64,000 nt of DNA from Agarophyton chilense (Eukaryota > Rhodophyta > Florideophyceae > Gracilariales > Gracilariaceae). Location of the stretch: NCBI GenBank assembly GCA_030374765.1, contig JARGXX010000079.1:558001-622000 (forward strand), read 5' to 3'. The first letter of the stretch is position 1. Each line of letters begins with the position of its first letter. The position numbers were made by a program, and so were the translations under genes. The notes beneath the pieces were generated by a model that worked only from the letters and a program-made list of their open reading frames with translations, searched no databases and was not told the origin of the DNA. Below are positions 9,875-20,485 of the stretch, one piece after another.

Positions 9875-12800
9875 CAGCCGTTCGGTTCGGTGAGACTATG
9901 ACCTGGATTTGCGTTGCAAGTAGCCAAAATGCTCTTGATCGCTTCATACCGCTTCTTACCTCCCAAATGAAAGGTTTCTTCTGCTCTTTCGCCATCACAT
10001 GTCACCATACTTCTCGACACACCACCTCCAACTGCTTGAATATACTCGATTCAGAATTTATGCACATTTATGCGGCATAATACGTCAGTATCATGCACCG
10101 GAGCATACAAATGGTTTTCGGTCTCACCATGACTTTCTCTCGACAACCATACCCTCTCGATCATCCAAGTTTTGTTCTCAATTTTGAAATTGGGATCGCC
10201 GTCGTCATTCAAGGCCTTTTTGATCACCAATCGAAAAAGAATTAACCCTTCAAGTGCCACGCAACTGCCGTATTAAATGAGTTACACTGCGCCCAAGCAA
10301 ATCAATGGCTTTGTTTTTGCTAAATCGAACGAGATTGTTGCTGCCTTTAAATGATATTGCGTAGATTGTTTTCACGTTGCGTTACAGTTTCGAACAGAGA
10401 AGCTTGAAAATACTCTTGTTAGGGTACTGTTCATGATTTGTCTCACTTGTGATTCTTGCTGCTTTGCTTGCAAGCTGGCGCCACGGGGGTTTTCGGTCAA
10501 CAGATTTGCGAGTTGTTTGCTTTGTGCAAGCCATAGATGGAAACACCTGAGCGGAAGTCGTCCACGCTGTCCGGAGAGAAATGACACGTCGGGTTCCGCG
10601 TCAAGGTTTTGCATTTTTAGATGGAAACAGTGACGTCGTAAATCTGGCGTTTTGGCGCGTGCGCGGTTATCGAAAGGAAAAAGAGGGGTACTCGGAAAAC
10701 GTTGAGGGGACGCAGGGGAGAATTTTTGAAATAACTGACCCGCGAGGAAGATGTGGAAAAAAATATCGCGCTTAGGGTCAGAAAGCGAGTTGCTGAGAAT
10801 TTGGCCACCCTCCAAAAAATCAAATTCTATTGTTCCGCGCCAAGGCGGGGTGTGTGCGATACACAATTGCCACCTGGCATAATTGCCGCCGGCGCTGCAT
10901 ACTAAACCTCACCCTTGCTCCAGCTCGAGACACTGAGGAGTGAGGAGCAAGGGGGAGAGCAAGGGAGAACACCTTGTGCCCGTTCCATATTGCTCTGTTC
11001 CACCGCGCGTTACAAGCGCATACTAGACATTAGACCGACAGCCCTCTCGCTTTGCGTACGACTGCTTCGCATGGAGAATGCGCTCCCAAGAGCATATCTG
11101 CTAATTGCGTCCCCTTGGGTTGTAGCCACCGGCGTTGTGTCCACTAACTAAAATTGAACGGATATGACGTGTACTGCACACTCAGCATGCTGGATGACAT
11201 TTTTATAATGTGACGAACGACATTCAGTTGTAGTTTGCGTTTTAAGGGCAATTAATGTAAATCTTTGTCCTTTTTTTTTACTGTTGTTGGTGGTAGCAAC
11301 AGAGTTGGTTCTTTTTCTGTGATGTGTTGATTGTTGTTTGTGTCTTGCTCTGACGTTCCACGGCAGATGCAAACTACGTTATGCTTTTCACAGAAACGAT
11401 GGTGGTTGCTATACATCGTGGACTTGTGTAGTGCTCAAATAACTGGACTTGTGTAATAGTTTTGGCTACCCGCGTGAGCGAAGGATAAGGCCGAGCTGAT
11501 GTACATTGACGCAGAAAGATGAATGTGAGCGTGCCACGCGATGACCTGATAGGAGTGGCACGTATCACTACGAACAGATCAAGATGAAATGCGCGGCCAC
11601 AAACGGTCAGCGCTGCTGTCAAAACATGGAGGCAATTTTAGCGTAGTAAAGACAGCGGATTCGGAGGCAGCAGGACCAGCGCATTCTGTTCTCGGCGTCG
11701 TTATCGCAAACCTCTCTCGTTTCTACGCTTAATTTCCCCTAAGCTATTTTTGTGCATCAGACACACCTATACTGTGCGTCTGCGTTTTCGTAAGATCATG
11801 TCGCACCGTTCGACGTGATTCTGCACGACTGTTCCACTCGTTTGCGAGCGAACTAGCGTAGACCGTTTCACTCAGGCAAAGCGCTGCACGGATTACATGA
11901 ACATTTTTTAGTAGATTTGATGTTGTTACGTGTTTTTTTTTAGAGATTTTGAGAGCGCTTTAGACTGTATATCGCGATAGATCATTTTGGCTGTTTTGTA
12001 CGTTTTTGGATGTTAATGACTACACGTGTCGAACGCTCATTGTTTGGTGCACAGTGGTCAAAGTCGGCTTTTCCTATGTGTTTGTCCTCCTTGGAATGCG
12101 ATGTGTATTTGGGTAGTGTTTCAAGTCGGAAGTGAGCTACGTTGTATAAGATTGGCGAGGTTGCACGTAGATACACCGGATAGAAAAGTGTTGCGTTGGG
12201 TGGAGCGTTGGACGTATCTAGGCATGCGTGCAAATGAATTGTATGTATACACATTATTTACTCGTACGTACGGTGTAACTGAGATTTTGTTTTTGTTCAA
12301 CTTGGTGGTTGTAATTTAAAGGACGAAGATGTAATTGTTGGTAGACAGGCGACCTAAGTCTTTGTTTACATGATAAACATGATGTGTGGGGGCGTTGGTG
12401 CGTGGTGAGACAAGGCACGCGCGACAACAAGGCGGATGACGCAAGAGCGCGCTCAAAGGCTCGCGTGGTGGCACGCCTCGTTGCACGCCTCTTTTGTGCT
12501 CGGTTGCAGCGAGTGGCCACCAACACGTCATTCACGTTTGAGGCTAGCAACGTAGCGCACCCATCCCAAGTCGACGTTGCTTAACACACTCTGGCGGACA
12601 ACGCGTGCGCCCTGCCTGTCGCTCCAGTGTGTCATCCACCAGTTTTGACGCCACACGCACACCACACCAGCTGTCAGCCGCGCTGTCAGCCGCTCCACGC
12701 CACACGTATCGCTGCGCACCCGTCTTCGTCCCCCACCCACACGCCCGACCCCCCTAAACGCAACCTCCACCACCGTCCGTCGTGTGTCCGTCGTCGTCGT

Positions 12801-12899
12801 CGTCCACTTTGTCTTTCGTCTTCGTCTTCGTCTTCGTCTTCGTCTTCGTCTTCGTCTTCGCCGCCCGCCTCCACCGCCACCCACCCACCGTGCATCGCC
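9875..12899. other. About 3 kb without a supported gene
   Basis: Composition is moderate to AT-rich with T-runs (11270, 11935) and ORFs no longer than chance. I see no RNA gene. From about 12.38 kb GC content climbs steeply into the GC-rich block. The last 110 bases before 12900 carry a (CTTCGT)n microsatellite that is probably the 5' leader of the next gene. Confidence 0.6.
12795..12862 (+). repeat. (CTTCGT)n microsatellite in 5' leader of glycosyltransferase gene
   Basis: About ten near-perfect TCTTCG hexamers end 40 bases before the chosen ATG at 12900. One frame through the repeat reads as poly-Ser, another as Phe-Val repeats. The coding strand is all-pyrimidine apart from the G, matching the pyrimidine-rich leaders of other genes here. 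Confidence 0.85.
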
Positions 12900-15095
12900 A
12901 TGTCGCCGCGCCCGGCGCCGGTGTGCACTTTCTTCGCGCCGGGCGCGCCGCCGCGTCGCCACGCGCGTCGCACAGCAACAGCCGCGCACCCCCACGCGCC
13001 GCCGTCGTCACCCGCCGCCGCGCGCAAGTCAAAGCCGCGAGCACGCTCGTCGCCAGCCGCGCTCATGCGGCTGCTTCTTCGCCGCGCCTGGCTCGTGCAG
13101 CTGCTGGCGCTTCCCGTGCTCATGCTGTTGTTACTGGAGCTGTCGCCGTTGTCGCAGCTACCGGACGTGATGACTGCGGCGCTGCCTCGGGCGCTGGAGC
13201 CGTCCAACGTGACGTTTTCCGCCACGCGCGTCGAGCGCCGCGGCGTGTCGCTCGTCGCCTGTTGCATGAACCGCCATGACACGCTGCGCCGCGTGTTGCG
13301 CACTTGGCGCCGTGTGCAGGGCGTTGATGAGATCGTGTTGGTGGACTGGGGCTCTTCGCCGCCGTTGCTGCCTGTGGTGCGCGACGTTATGCACAATGAT
13401 GCGCGCATTCGGCTGTTGCGCGTGGACGGCGAGCGTGAGTGGGTGCTGTCGCGCGCGTACAACCTTGCCATGCGCGCCGCGTCGTACAGTACGCTGCTGC
13501 GCACCGACTGCGACTATGCCATCGACGCCGCGTTTCTGCGAGCGCACCCCATGTCCCCCGACGACCATGATGATGATAATAATGACGGCGTGTTCTACGC
13601 CGGCAACTACGCCGCCGCGCGCAACGGCAACGAGGTGCACCTCAACGGCGCCGTGCTGGCGCGTCGTCGCCACGTGCTGCGCGCCGGCGGCTACGACGAG
13701 CGCATCCAGACATACGGCTGGGACGACGAGGAACTGTACGCGCGTCTCAGCGCCGGCGGACTGCGCAAGCTCAACGTGAGCTACAACCACATTTCGCACG
13801 TGGAGCACGGCGACACGGCGCGCGCGCAGCACGATGTGCGCTTCGTGCAGGTGGAGATCGACCTCAACGCTCTGTTGTTGCAACAGCTTCCGCAGTGGAA
13901 CGCCTCGGCGCTGCGTCACTTTTCGCACCAATGGGCCGTGGATGCGGTGCCGGCGAGCGCGCCGGCGCGTTACACGCTGCTGCACGCCGTGTCGCGGCCG
14001 CGCGCGCTCAAGCATCTGGTGGCGGCGGAGGTGGCACAGCGCGCGTGTGACACGGCGCTCGGGCAGCGGTTGGCGAACGACTACGACGTGCCGTGGGACG
14101 TGATGGTGAGCATGGACACGGAGCAGAAGCGGTTATTGTTGCGTCGTCTCAACGCGCGGTCTTGTTCTTCCTCTTCTTCTTCTTCTGGGCGGGCGCGACT
14201 GCTGGTGGCACACGTGATGCATGGACTGGGCAACCGGCTGCGCGCGCTGGGCAGCGCGATGGCGTTTGCGAACGGCACGAACCGCGAGGTGGTGGTGGTG
14301 TGGGAGAGCGACGCGCACCTGGCGGCAAACATGTCACAGCTGTTCGAGGTGGGGCACATGGTGGTGCTGTCGCAGTTCCGGCCCAAGTGGCCGTTCCGCG
14401 GGTACGACAAGTACGACAAGTCGTGGGGGCTGTTCGACAGCTACAACTACATGGAGATGGAGGGCGACGGGGCGGTGAAGGGGCAGGTGGTGCGCGACCG
14501 ACGCGAGCGGCACGTGTACTTCAAGAGCGCATACGTCATGGAGGTTGGGCGCGAACTGTCGCATGTGACCAACTGGGAGGCGGACAATGGCATGGTGCGG
14601 TCGCTACGCCCCGTGCGCGAGGTTGTGGACGTGGTGAGTGGAGTGGAGCGGCAACACGCGCTGAGCGACATGATAGGGGTGCACATCCGCGACCGCACGC
14701 TGGAGCGCGACATTGGATCGGTGAAAGCACTGAGCGCCGAGTACGGGGCCGAGGCGACGGCCACGATGCAGAGCTGGCGACAGAAGAGCTCGTTCCGCAC
14801 GTTTGAGCGCGAGATGGAGCGCATAGTGCACAGAGACAAGCACGCGCGGTTCTTTGTGGCGGCGGATACGGTGGCGGTGCTGGAAAGGCTGCGCGAGCAC
14901 TTTGGCGCAAGTAAGGTGGTGAGCGTGAGTCGCACGTGTGACGGACGCGACGCACTTTGCGTGCGCTTCGCGTTGGCCGATCTGTTGTGTCTGGGGCGCA
15001 CTCGCGCGCTGCTGGGCTCCAACTGGAGCTCGTTCACGGAGGCGGCGTCGCGGCTGGGCGGGCGCAAGCCGCGTCTGGCCGGCGTTGACTTTTGA
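12900..15095 (+). CDS. Two-domain Golgi-type glycosyltransferase (GT-A fused to GT-B-like)
   Basis: 731 aa from ATG 12900; an in-frame ATG at 12627 would add 91 low-complexity residues through the microsatellite and is disfavoured, while ATG 13065 is a shorter option. One membrane anchor at about residues 62-83 gives type II Golgi topology. The GT-A part (about 115-330) has VSLVACCMNRHDTL, a DxD (RTDCDYAID, near 200) and YGWDDEELYARL (near 272) like the GT7 galactosyltransferase C-terminal motif. A second part (about 430-725) has HGLGNRLRALGSA, IGVHIRDR and GSNWSSF, features of fucosyltransferase/NodZ-like GT-B proteins. A Ser run (about residues 420-430) links the halves. Sugar and acceptor are unknown; cell-wall or extracellular polysaccharide, or N-glycan, synthesis is the likely setting. 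Confidence 0.8.
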   Translation: MSPRPAPVCTFFAPGAPPRRHARRTATAAHPHAPPSSPAAARKSKPRARSSPAALMRLLLRRAWLVQLLALPVLMLLLLELSPLSQLPDVMTAALPRALEPSNVTFSATRVERRGVSLVACCMNRHDTLRRVLRTWRRVQGVDEIVLVDWGSSPPLLPVVRDVMHNDARIRLLRVDGEREWVLSRAYNLAMRAASYSTLLRTDCDYAIDAAFLRAHPMSPDDHDDDNNDGVFYAGNYAAARNGNEVHLNGAVLARRRHVLRAGGYDERIQTYGWDDEELYARLSAGGLRKLNVSYNHISHVEHGDTARAQHDVRFVQVEIDLNALLLQQLPQWNASALRHFSHQWAVDAVPASAPARYTLLHAVSRPRALKHLVAAEVAQRACDTALGQRLANDYDVPWDVMVSMDTEQKRLLLRRLNARSCSSSSSSSGRARLLVAHVMHGLGNRLRALGSAMAFANGTNREVVVVWESDAHLAANMSQLFEVGHMVVLSQFRPKWPFRGYDKYDKSWGLFDSYNYMEMEGDGAVKGQVVRDRRERHVYFKSAYVMEVGRELSHVTNWEADNGMVRSLRPVREVVDVVSGVERQHALSDMIGVHIRDRTLERDIGSVKALSAEYGAEATATMQSWRQKSSFRTFEREMERIVHRDKHARFFVAADTVAVLERLREHFGASKVVSVSRTCDGRDALCVRFALADLLCLGRTRALLGSNWSSFTEAASRLGGRKPRLAGVDF

Positions 15096-15326
15096 GCGGC
15101 GGGGGGGGGGGTGGAGGGGGACGGGAGGGAGAGGGACGGGAGGGAGAAGGAGATAAAGGCGAGAGGAGCGACGACGACGCACAGGGGCGCGCGCACGTGC
15201 TTTTTTGCTTTTATGCGACGACGCCACGCTGGCTTTGCGTGCGTGCGTGCGTGCGTGCGTGCGCGCGCGTTTTTAACGGTGGCGCCACGTACTTTTGTAT
15301 ACATGCGCGCGGAGCAGCGTTGGCGT
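15096..15326. repeat. G-run and (GTGC)n microsatellite in convergent 3' region
   Basis: A run of ten G follows the glycosyltransferase stop. GGGAGGGAGA purine repeats come next, and at about 15238-15270 (GTGC)n passes into (GC)n, an alternating purine-pyrimidine tract able to form Z-DNA. It separates the convergent 3' ends of two genes. Confidence 0.7.
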
Positions 15327-15947
15327 TTACAGCGGGGCGGCGGAGCTCGGGGCGGCGGCGTGCAGCTTGGCGTGCACGTTGAGGTTGGAGCGCTGTGCAA
15401 AACGCTTGAGACACACGCCGCATTGCAGCGGGCGTTGCTTGAGGTGCACCGTGTGTCGGTGGATGGCCAACGCGCGCCTGCCGCCAAAGCTCTTGTGGCA
15501 CACATGGCACTTGTGCGGGCGTCGTTTCAAATGCACCGAGCTCATGTGCATGTTCATGTTGTCCTTTCGTCCAAATGCCTTGCCGCAGGCGGCGCATGAA
15601 AACGGGCGCCACTTGAGATGCACGGCCGCTATGTGCCGTTGTAGACTGCCCTTTTGGCCAAAGTGCTGCGCGCAGTGTGCACAGCCGAACGGTCGCGCCT
15701 TGTGGTGCGTGCGCACGCGCGGCGGTGGTGGCGGCGGCGGCGGCGGCGGAGCGCTAGTAGGCGGCGCAAGCACACGCACACGCGGCAGCGATGGTAGCGG
15801 CGGCGTGGCGGCCAGCGAATGGAGCGATGCGACGGGGCGCAGCGGCGGCAGCAGCAGCAGCGGCGGCGGTAGCAACGGCGGCGGCGACACAGACGGCGGC
15901 GGGCGCGGCGAGCAATCGCGCCCGCACACAAGCTTGCCAATATCCAT
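15327..15947 (-). CDS. C2H2 zinc-finger protein (four fingers)
   Basis: 206 aa from the ATG at 15947 (MDIGKLV); upstream in-frame codons up to 16184 read as low-complexity and are excluded. Residues 14-76 are Pro/Leu-rich, ending in a ten-Pro run. Four tandem C2H2 fingers follow at about 87-196: three of C-x2-C-x12-H-x4-H form and a last one with H-x3-H. Linkers (HLKWRPFSC, HLKRRPHKC, HLKQRPLQC) are unusually uniform. Probably a nuclear DNA-binding regulator; the target is unknown. It lies convergent with the glycosyltransferase gene and divergent from the permease gene. Confidence 0.85.
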   Translation of the reverse strand: MDIGKLVCGRDCSPRPPPSVSPPPLLPPPLLLLPPLRPVASLHSLAATPPLPSLPRVRVLAPPTSAPPPPPPPPPPRVRTHHKARPFGCAHCAQHFGQKGSLQRHIAAVHLKWRPFSCAACGKAFGRKDNMNMHMSSVHLKRRPHKCHVCHKSFGGRRALAIHRHTVHLKQRPLQCGVCLKRFAQRSNLNVHAKLHAAAPSSAAPL

Positions 15948-16428
15948 CAAGCGCCATGTGCGCGCGCGGCCAGCACCACGCGCCCCGCGCGCCCTACTAG
16001 TAGCGAGCGAGAGGCGGGGGGGGCTGGTGGCGCGTGCCCAAAAAAGACGCGGCGCAAATAAAACGCGCAAGCTTTCCGCTGTATGTTTTTTTTGTTTTTT
16101 TGCTGTACAGTAAGCGCGCGCAACGTGGCATGCGCACGCACAAGGCGCGCTTGAACAAACAACGAGCGACGCGGCGACGACCACGACGACGACGTGCGGT
16201 GGCGGATGGCTTCGTCGTCGTCGTCGTCGTCGTCGTCACGCACGCGAGTCTCAGCGCGAGCCACTGCCACGCCGCCCGACGCGCTGCGCGAGCGCCGTCT
16301 CACGTTGGCGCCGGGCGCCCCCGCGCCGCGCGCCCCTTCTCCCCCTGCCGCCGCCGCCGCCGCTGCCGCCACGCTGCACGCGCGCGCGCGCGCCACGCTG
16401 GTCACATACCCGCTGCGCGCCTACGGCG

Positions 16429-16463
<35 letters not shown>

Positions 16464-16705
16464 CACCAGTCGCACGTGGCGGTGATGACGTTCGTGGCCA
16501 CCACGCGCGCGCGCCCGAATCATCGTCCAGCTGCCGCAACCAAATCGCCGAGATGGCGCGCGCGCGTGCGTCATCTCGTGGCCGCTGTCATGGCGCGCGT
16601 GCGCGCGCGCGTGGCTCGCTGATGCAAAACGCCCCCCATTTTATGCTTTGCTTTGCTTTGCTTGGCTTTGCTTCTCTTCTCTTCTCTTCTCTCCGTCCCG
16701 TCGTC
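15948..16705. promoter_or_regulatory. GC-rich divergent intergenic region with TCG and TTCTC microsatellites
   Basis: It lies between the zinc-finger gene (leftward) and the permease gene (rightward). It holds (TCG)n at about 16213-16240 and 16430-16456, a (CG) run near 16380, and TTTGC/TTCTC repeats at 16645-16695 just before the permease ATG. A + strand frame 16209-16622 (Ser-rich start, then Arg/Ala-rich) is open but has no recognisable domain and could be repeat-driven; I do not call it a gene. Confidence 0.55.
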
Positions 16706-18222
16706 ATGCGCTGCTTGCTGCTGCACACGGGTCGCGTCGCCTTCGTTGCCGCGCCTGTGCGCTGGTGGTGCGCCCCGCCCCGTCGCTCCGCCGCCGCGCG
16801 CCGAGCGCCGCCGCGCTGCTGCCACCGCGCCGCCGATCACCAGCCCGCCGATCACCAGCCCGCCGATCACCAGCGCTTGTTCTCCAACGTGGCGCCGACC
16901 GAGCGCGGCGAGCTGCGCCGCGTGCTGCCGCCGCCGCAGCTCGCGTGCACGGCGCTCATTGCGGTACGTCCAATCGCGTCGTCGTCATCATCGTGGTCGT
17001 GGTCGTGGTCGTCGCGTGCTGACCGTCGCCACCACAGGGAACCATGACGGGCGCAGGCGTGCTGGCGCTGCCGACCGTGTCCGACGCAGTGGGCTGGGCC
17101 CCAGCCACGCTGGCGCTGGCCGCCGTGTGGGCCTACATGGTAGCCACAGCGCTGCTACTGGCCGAGCTCAGCGTCAACACGGCCTGCGTGCTAGGCCGCT
17201 CCGACCCCGTGTCCATACTGTCGCTCGCAGCGCGCACGCTACCGCGTCCCGCCGCCGCAGCCGCCGTCGCCTCGTACGCCGCCCTTCACTACGCCATTCT
17301 CACCGCGTACAGCGCGCAGGCCGCCGTCGACACCGCCGCGCTTCTCCGCGCGCTGCCGCTGCCCTTGTCGCTGCTGCCATCGCTACCGCCCACGTTGGGC
17401 TTCACGGCGCTCATGGCCGCGCTGTGCGCGCTGCCCCCGCGCGCCGCGGCGCGCGTAAACACGCTGCTGGTGGCCGCCGCGCTGGCCGCGCTGGCGCTGC
17501 TGTTGGCCGACGCGCTGCCGCTGGCGGACGCCACGCGCCTCATGCGCGCCGAGTGGCACGCGTTGCTACACACCGCCGGCGGCGCCTTGCTTCCCGTGTT
17601 GCTCGTGTCTTGCGTGTTTCACAACGTGGTGCCCGTGGTGACCATGCGACTTGAGGGGCATCGCCGACGCGTGCGACGTTGCATCGTGTTGGGCTCCGCC
17701 GCCCCGGCACTCTTGTTCGCGGCGTACGACGCAGCCGTGCTGTCGGCGGGCGGCGCCAATGCGTCGCTGTCGGCGTCGGCCAGCGCGGCCGCGCCGCCGG
17801 CCGCACTCTTCGGCCTGCTTGCCGTGGCCACCAGCTACGTCGGCTTCGTGCAGGGCCTCACGCCGCTGTGGGCCGACGCACGCCGTGCGGCGGTCGCCGC
17901 CGCCGATGCGCCGCACCGCCGCGTCAGCGGCGCCATGCTTGACGTGCTGCTCACCGTGGCGCCGCCCGCGCTGCTTGCTGCGCTGTGGCCGCACGCCGTG
18001 CTGCGTGCGCTGGACGCGGCTGGTACGCTTGGCGTGGCCGTGCTCTTCGGCGTGTTGCCGCCCGTCATGGTGTGGCGCGCGCGACGGGCGTCGGACATGA
18101 CCGACATGCGTCGCTTTGTTGCCGGCGGTGACGCCGCCTTGTTCATGTTGACTTTGCCGCCTTTGTTTGTGCTGCTCACGCGCGCCGCTGCCCTCGTCGC
18201 CGACTCCGTCGCTATCCCGTAA
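16706..18222 (+). CDS. Aromatic amino acid permease (HAAAP/TyrP family) with plastid-type leader, one intron
   Basis: Exons 16706-16963 and 17038-18222 give 480 aa. The join restores ACTALIAGTMTGAGVLALP, the conserved first helix of tryptophan/tyrosine permeases, which proves the 74-nt intron (GTACGT...CACAG). About ten or eleven hydrophobic segments follow. The first 70 residues lack acids, are Arg/Ala/Cys-rich, start MRCLLLHTGRVAFV and include a 5-residue unit repeated three times, as expected of an organelle leader. The likely role is proton-coupled Tyr/Trp export or import across the plastid envelope. Family is firm; substrate and location are inferred. Codon use is extremely GC-rich, like its neighbours. 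Confidence 0.8.
16831..16875 (+). repeat. 15-bp unit repeated three times in permease leader
   Basis: The unit CGCCGATCACCAGCC occurs at 16831, 16846 and 16861 (last base changed). It keeps the reading frame and encodes Ala-Asp-His-Gln-Pro repeats inside the leader, before the first membrane helix. Confidence 0.9.
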
Positions 18223-18413
18223 AAAAATGAAAAAGCACCCCCGCCAGCACGTGCTACACTAGAGCTAGCTAGAGAGCGGCTAGCTACGTAGCTAGTACAG
18301 ATACCTACCTAGCTACATAATGTTACTGTTACGCGCGCCTTGCCGCCTGCACCTCGCACCTCGCACCTTCTCCTTCTTCTTCTCCTTCTTCTTCTCCTTC
18401 TTCATCATCCGCC
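18223..18413. promoter_or_regulatory. Intergenic spacer with CTAGCTAG cluster and CTT-rich leader
   Basis: It contains the E-box palindrome AGCACGTGCT (18247), then a cluster of GCTAGC/TAGCTA words at 18263-18315, then a (CTTCTC)n pyrimidine tract ending at 18405, eight bases before the PHD-protein ATG. The same GCTAGC words recur in other spacers of the window. Confidence 0.5.
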
Positions 18414-19229
18414 ATGCCTGCCCGCGCCCGCCGCGGCCCCGTCCCCGGCCCCGTGCCCGACGTCGACGCCGACCAGACCACCGACGACGACGTCATCTTC
18501 GTGCCGCCCAAGCCCGCCCCCCCGCCCTGTCTGGCGTGCGCCGCGCGCGACGACGCGCCCAACACCGTGCGCTGCGACGCGTGCGCCGCCGTCTGTCACA
18601 TCTACTGCATGCGTCCGCCGCGCACGTCGCCACCGCTCGGCGCATGGCAGTGTCCGTCATGTCACATCGTCGCCAAGACGCGTCGCGTCTACCTCCCGCT
18701 CATGTCGTTGCTACGCGCCCACCGTCGCTGCTTCCATTGCGTTGTGCGCGCTCCTCTTCCTCTTCCTCTTCCTCTTCCTCTTCCTCCCCCCCCTCCTCCT
18801 CCTCCTCCGTCTGCGACGCTTGTCGCGTGTGCGCGATGTCGTCTCGTCTTTCACGCCCGCTGTCTGCGCCGCTTCGATCGCGTCCCCGCCGCCCGCCTGC
18901 GCGCCCCCGTCTGGGTCTGTTCGCTGTGTGCTGCCGCCGACGCCGCCGCCACTGCTGCCGCGGCGCGCGCCGTCGCCCCGTCGACGCGTCCTGCTGCCAA
19001 GCGCCGCCGTCTGGCCGCTGCGTGCGCCACGCGCACGCCGGCGCCGTCGCGCCGCCCCAACCCCCCGCCTTTGTGGCCACCTCGCCGCCCGCCCCGCCGC
19101 CGCCCCACCATTCGAGCCCGGCTTCCACGCACCACGCGCCGCTGCAGCCCGCCGACGCCCGTCGCGCGCTGCGCGCCGCCCCCCACGCGTTCGCCTGCGA
19201 GCTACAGTCGCCGATTGCGCGCGCCCCGC

Positions 19230-19262
<33 letters not shown>

Positions 19263-20485
19263 CCAAGCCAGTCGTCCCGGACGACGCCATGCCCGCCTTC
19301 GCGTACGACGACAACTCGGCTCTTTCTGCGCGCGCGCACCACACGCTGCAGCTCCAAGCACCTCCGTTGGCGCCGCCAGTACCGGTACCGCAGTACCCTC
19401 ACGGAGCGCCGCACGCTGCCTTCGCCGCGCCGCCTGCCGAGTATGCCACGGCCATTACGCAACCGCTACCCTTCTCCGATGCTCAGCTTCGCTACCAGTG
19501 TTCGCACCTTGCGTACCAGCATGCCGCTTGCTCCCTCCAGCCGCCGCCGCACCAAAATGCGCACTACTACTACTGCAAGTCCGCGAGCGAGGTGGCACAC
19601 GCTCAGCAGCCGGCCTCCCCCGCGCAACCACCTCTGCGCCATGCGCCGCCGCGCACCGCCAACGAGCGCGCGCAGTCTCGCGCCGCCGCCGCCCCGCAGT
19701 GTGTCGACACCAAGCACCACGGTGACCAGCTCGCCCTGGTAGCATCGCAACCGCGCCGCGAACAGGGCGCCACCGTACACTCTCTGCCGCCGCGCTCATT
19801 CGATGCGAACCACGTAACGCACTCGGTGGGCGCAGATGGGGCCAAACCGCCGTCGCCAAGCCAAAACCACTCCTCTGATGAGGCTGCGCTCATGCGCGCC
19901 GCGCTCAACCATGCCGCGTGCAGCGCGACGACGCCCAGCCGGGCGGAACACCGTGCCGCCAACCATGTGAGCGACCCCCCAAACCAGCTCACCTCGGGCA
20001 GCGCCACCAAAAGCACCGTCTCCGTTGCCGACAAGCGCGCCGCCAGTGAGCTCGCGTCGGCGTCGGCGGCGCCCTTGTCGCCCGCTCCTCTGCGACAGCG
20101 CAGCGCGCTGGATGAGTGCAACAGGCCAAAATTGCCACTGCTGGCTTCCAACTCCGTGGTGCAGCCGCCGCATGAGCAACTGCAGTTTGTGCAGTCCGGC
20201 GGCCTGCGCGCGTGGATCATGCTCAACGTTTCGCCCCGCAAACGATTCCACGGATCCATGTTTGTCGATATGCCGTACCGATCCTACTTCTCCGGCGCGG
20301 TGCGCGTCATGTATGACGACAGTCGCAGTCTGCGCGTCGTGGCGTTTTCAAAGTTTGAGTGTGTCACATCGCATGATGTGCTCAGGCAGTGGTGGGTGTC
20401 CAACCGCAGCCACTTCTCGCTTGCGCCCGAACACTTTCCGGATGAACAGACGCTCACCACTTTGTGTCTGGCAAAACGATGTTGA
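18414..20485 (+). CDS. Double PHD-finger nuclear protein; reading frame changes near 19.03-19.06 kb
   Basis: ATG 18414 opens a frame with a canonical PHD finger at residues 39-83 (C-x2-C...C-x2-C-x4-H-x2-C...WQC-x2-C). A second Cys/His cluster lies at 106-172 (CFHC...CARC, FHARC, CSLC) and is split by a Pro-Leu repeat encoded by (CTTCCT)n. A basic NLS-like PAAKRRRL is near 193. After about 19.03 kb the protein-like sequence continues in another frame to the stop at 20485: Pro/Ala/Gln-rich, then a compact C-terminal segment (GGLRAWIMLNVSPRKRFHGSMF onward). Neither a CTAAC-like branch site nor a convincing acceptor is present, so a one-base slip in the C-runs near 19050 is more likely than an intron. 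Probably a histone-tail reader. Confidence 0.65.
18755..18800 (+). repeat. (CTTCCT)n microsatellite inside the second PHD finger
   Basis: Five or more CTTCCT hexamers followed by a C/T run encode a Pro-Leu then poly-Pro loop between the first and second Cys pairs of the second zinc cluster. Length change by whole hexamers would alter the loop without breaking the frame. Confidence 0.8.

Noticed and set aside
12627-12899. N-terminal extension of the glycosyltransferase through the CTTCGT repeat
   Set aside because: The frame is open only because the repeat reads as poly-Ser; residues before it are Pro/His/Thr-rich without family likeness. ATG 12900 or 13065 fits a type II membrane protein better.
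13158-14015. 285-codon minus-strand ORF inside the glycosyltransferase gene
   Set aside because: Shadow of GC-rich coding DNA; Val/His/Arg repeats with no domain, while the plus frame carries the glycosyltransferase motifs.
16209-16622. Ser-rich ORF in the divergent spacer before the permease
   Set aside because: Driven by (TCG)n repeats; short protein-like pieces exist but no domain, and it would sit in the promoter of two genes.
16034-16705. Long N-terminal extension of the permease frame
   Set aside because: Reads as poly-Val and Arg-rich translation of TCG microsatellites; the leader from ATG 16706 is sufficient and follows a pyrimidine tract.
18340-19725. 461-codon third-frame ORF in the PHD gene
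   Set aside because: Open by GC bias only; the PHD cysteines lie in the frame from 18414 and the C-terminal coding signal in the frame ending at 20485.
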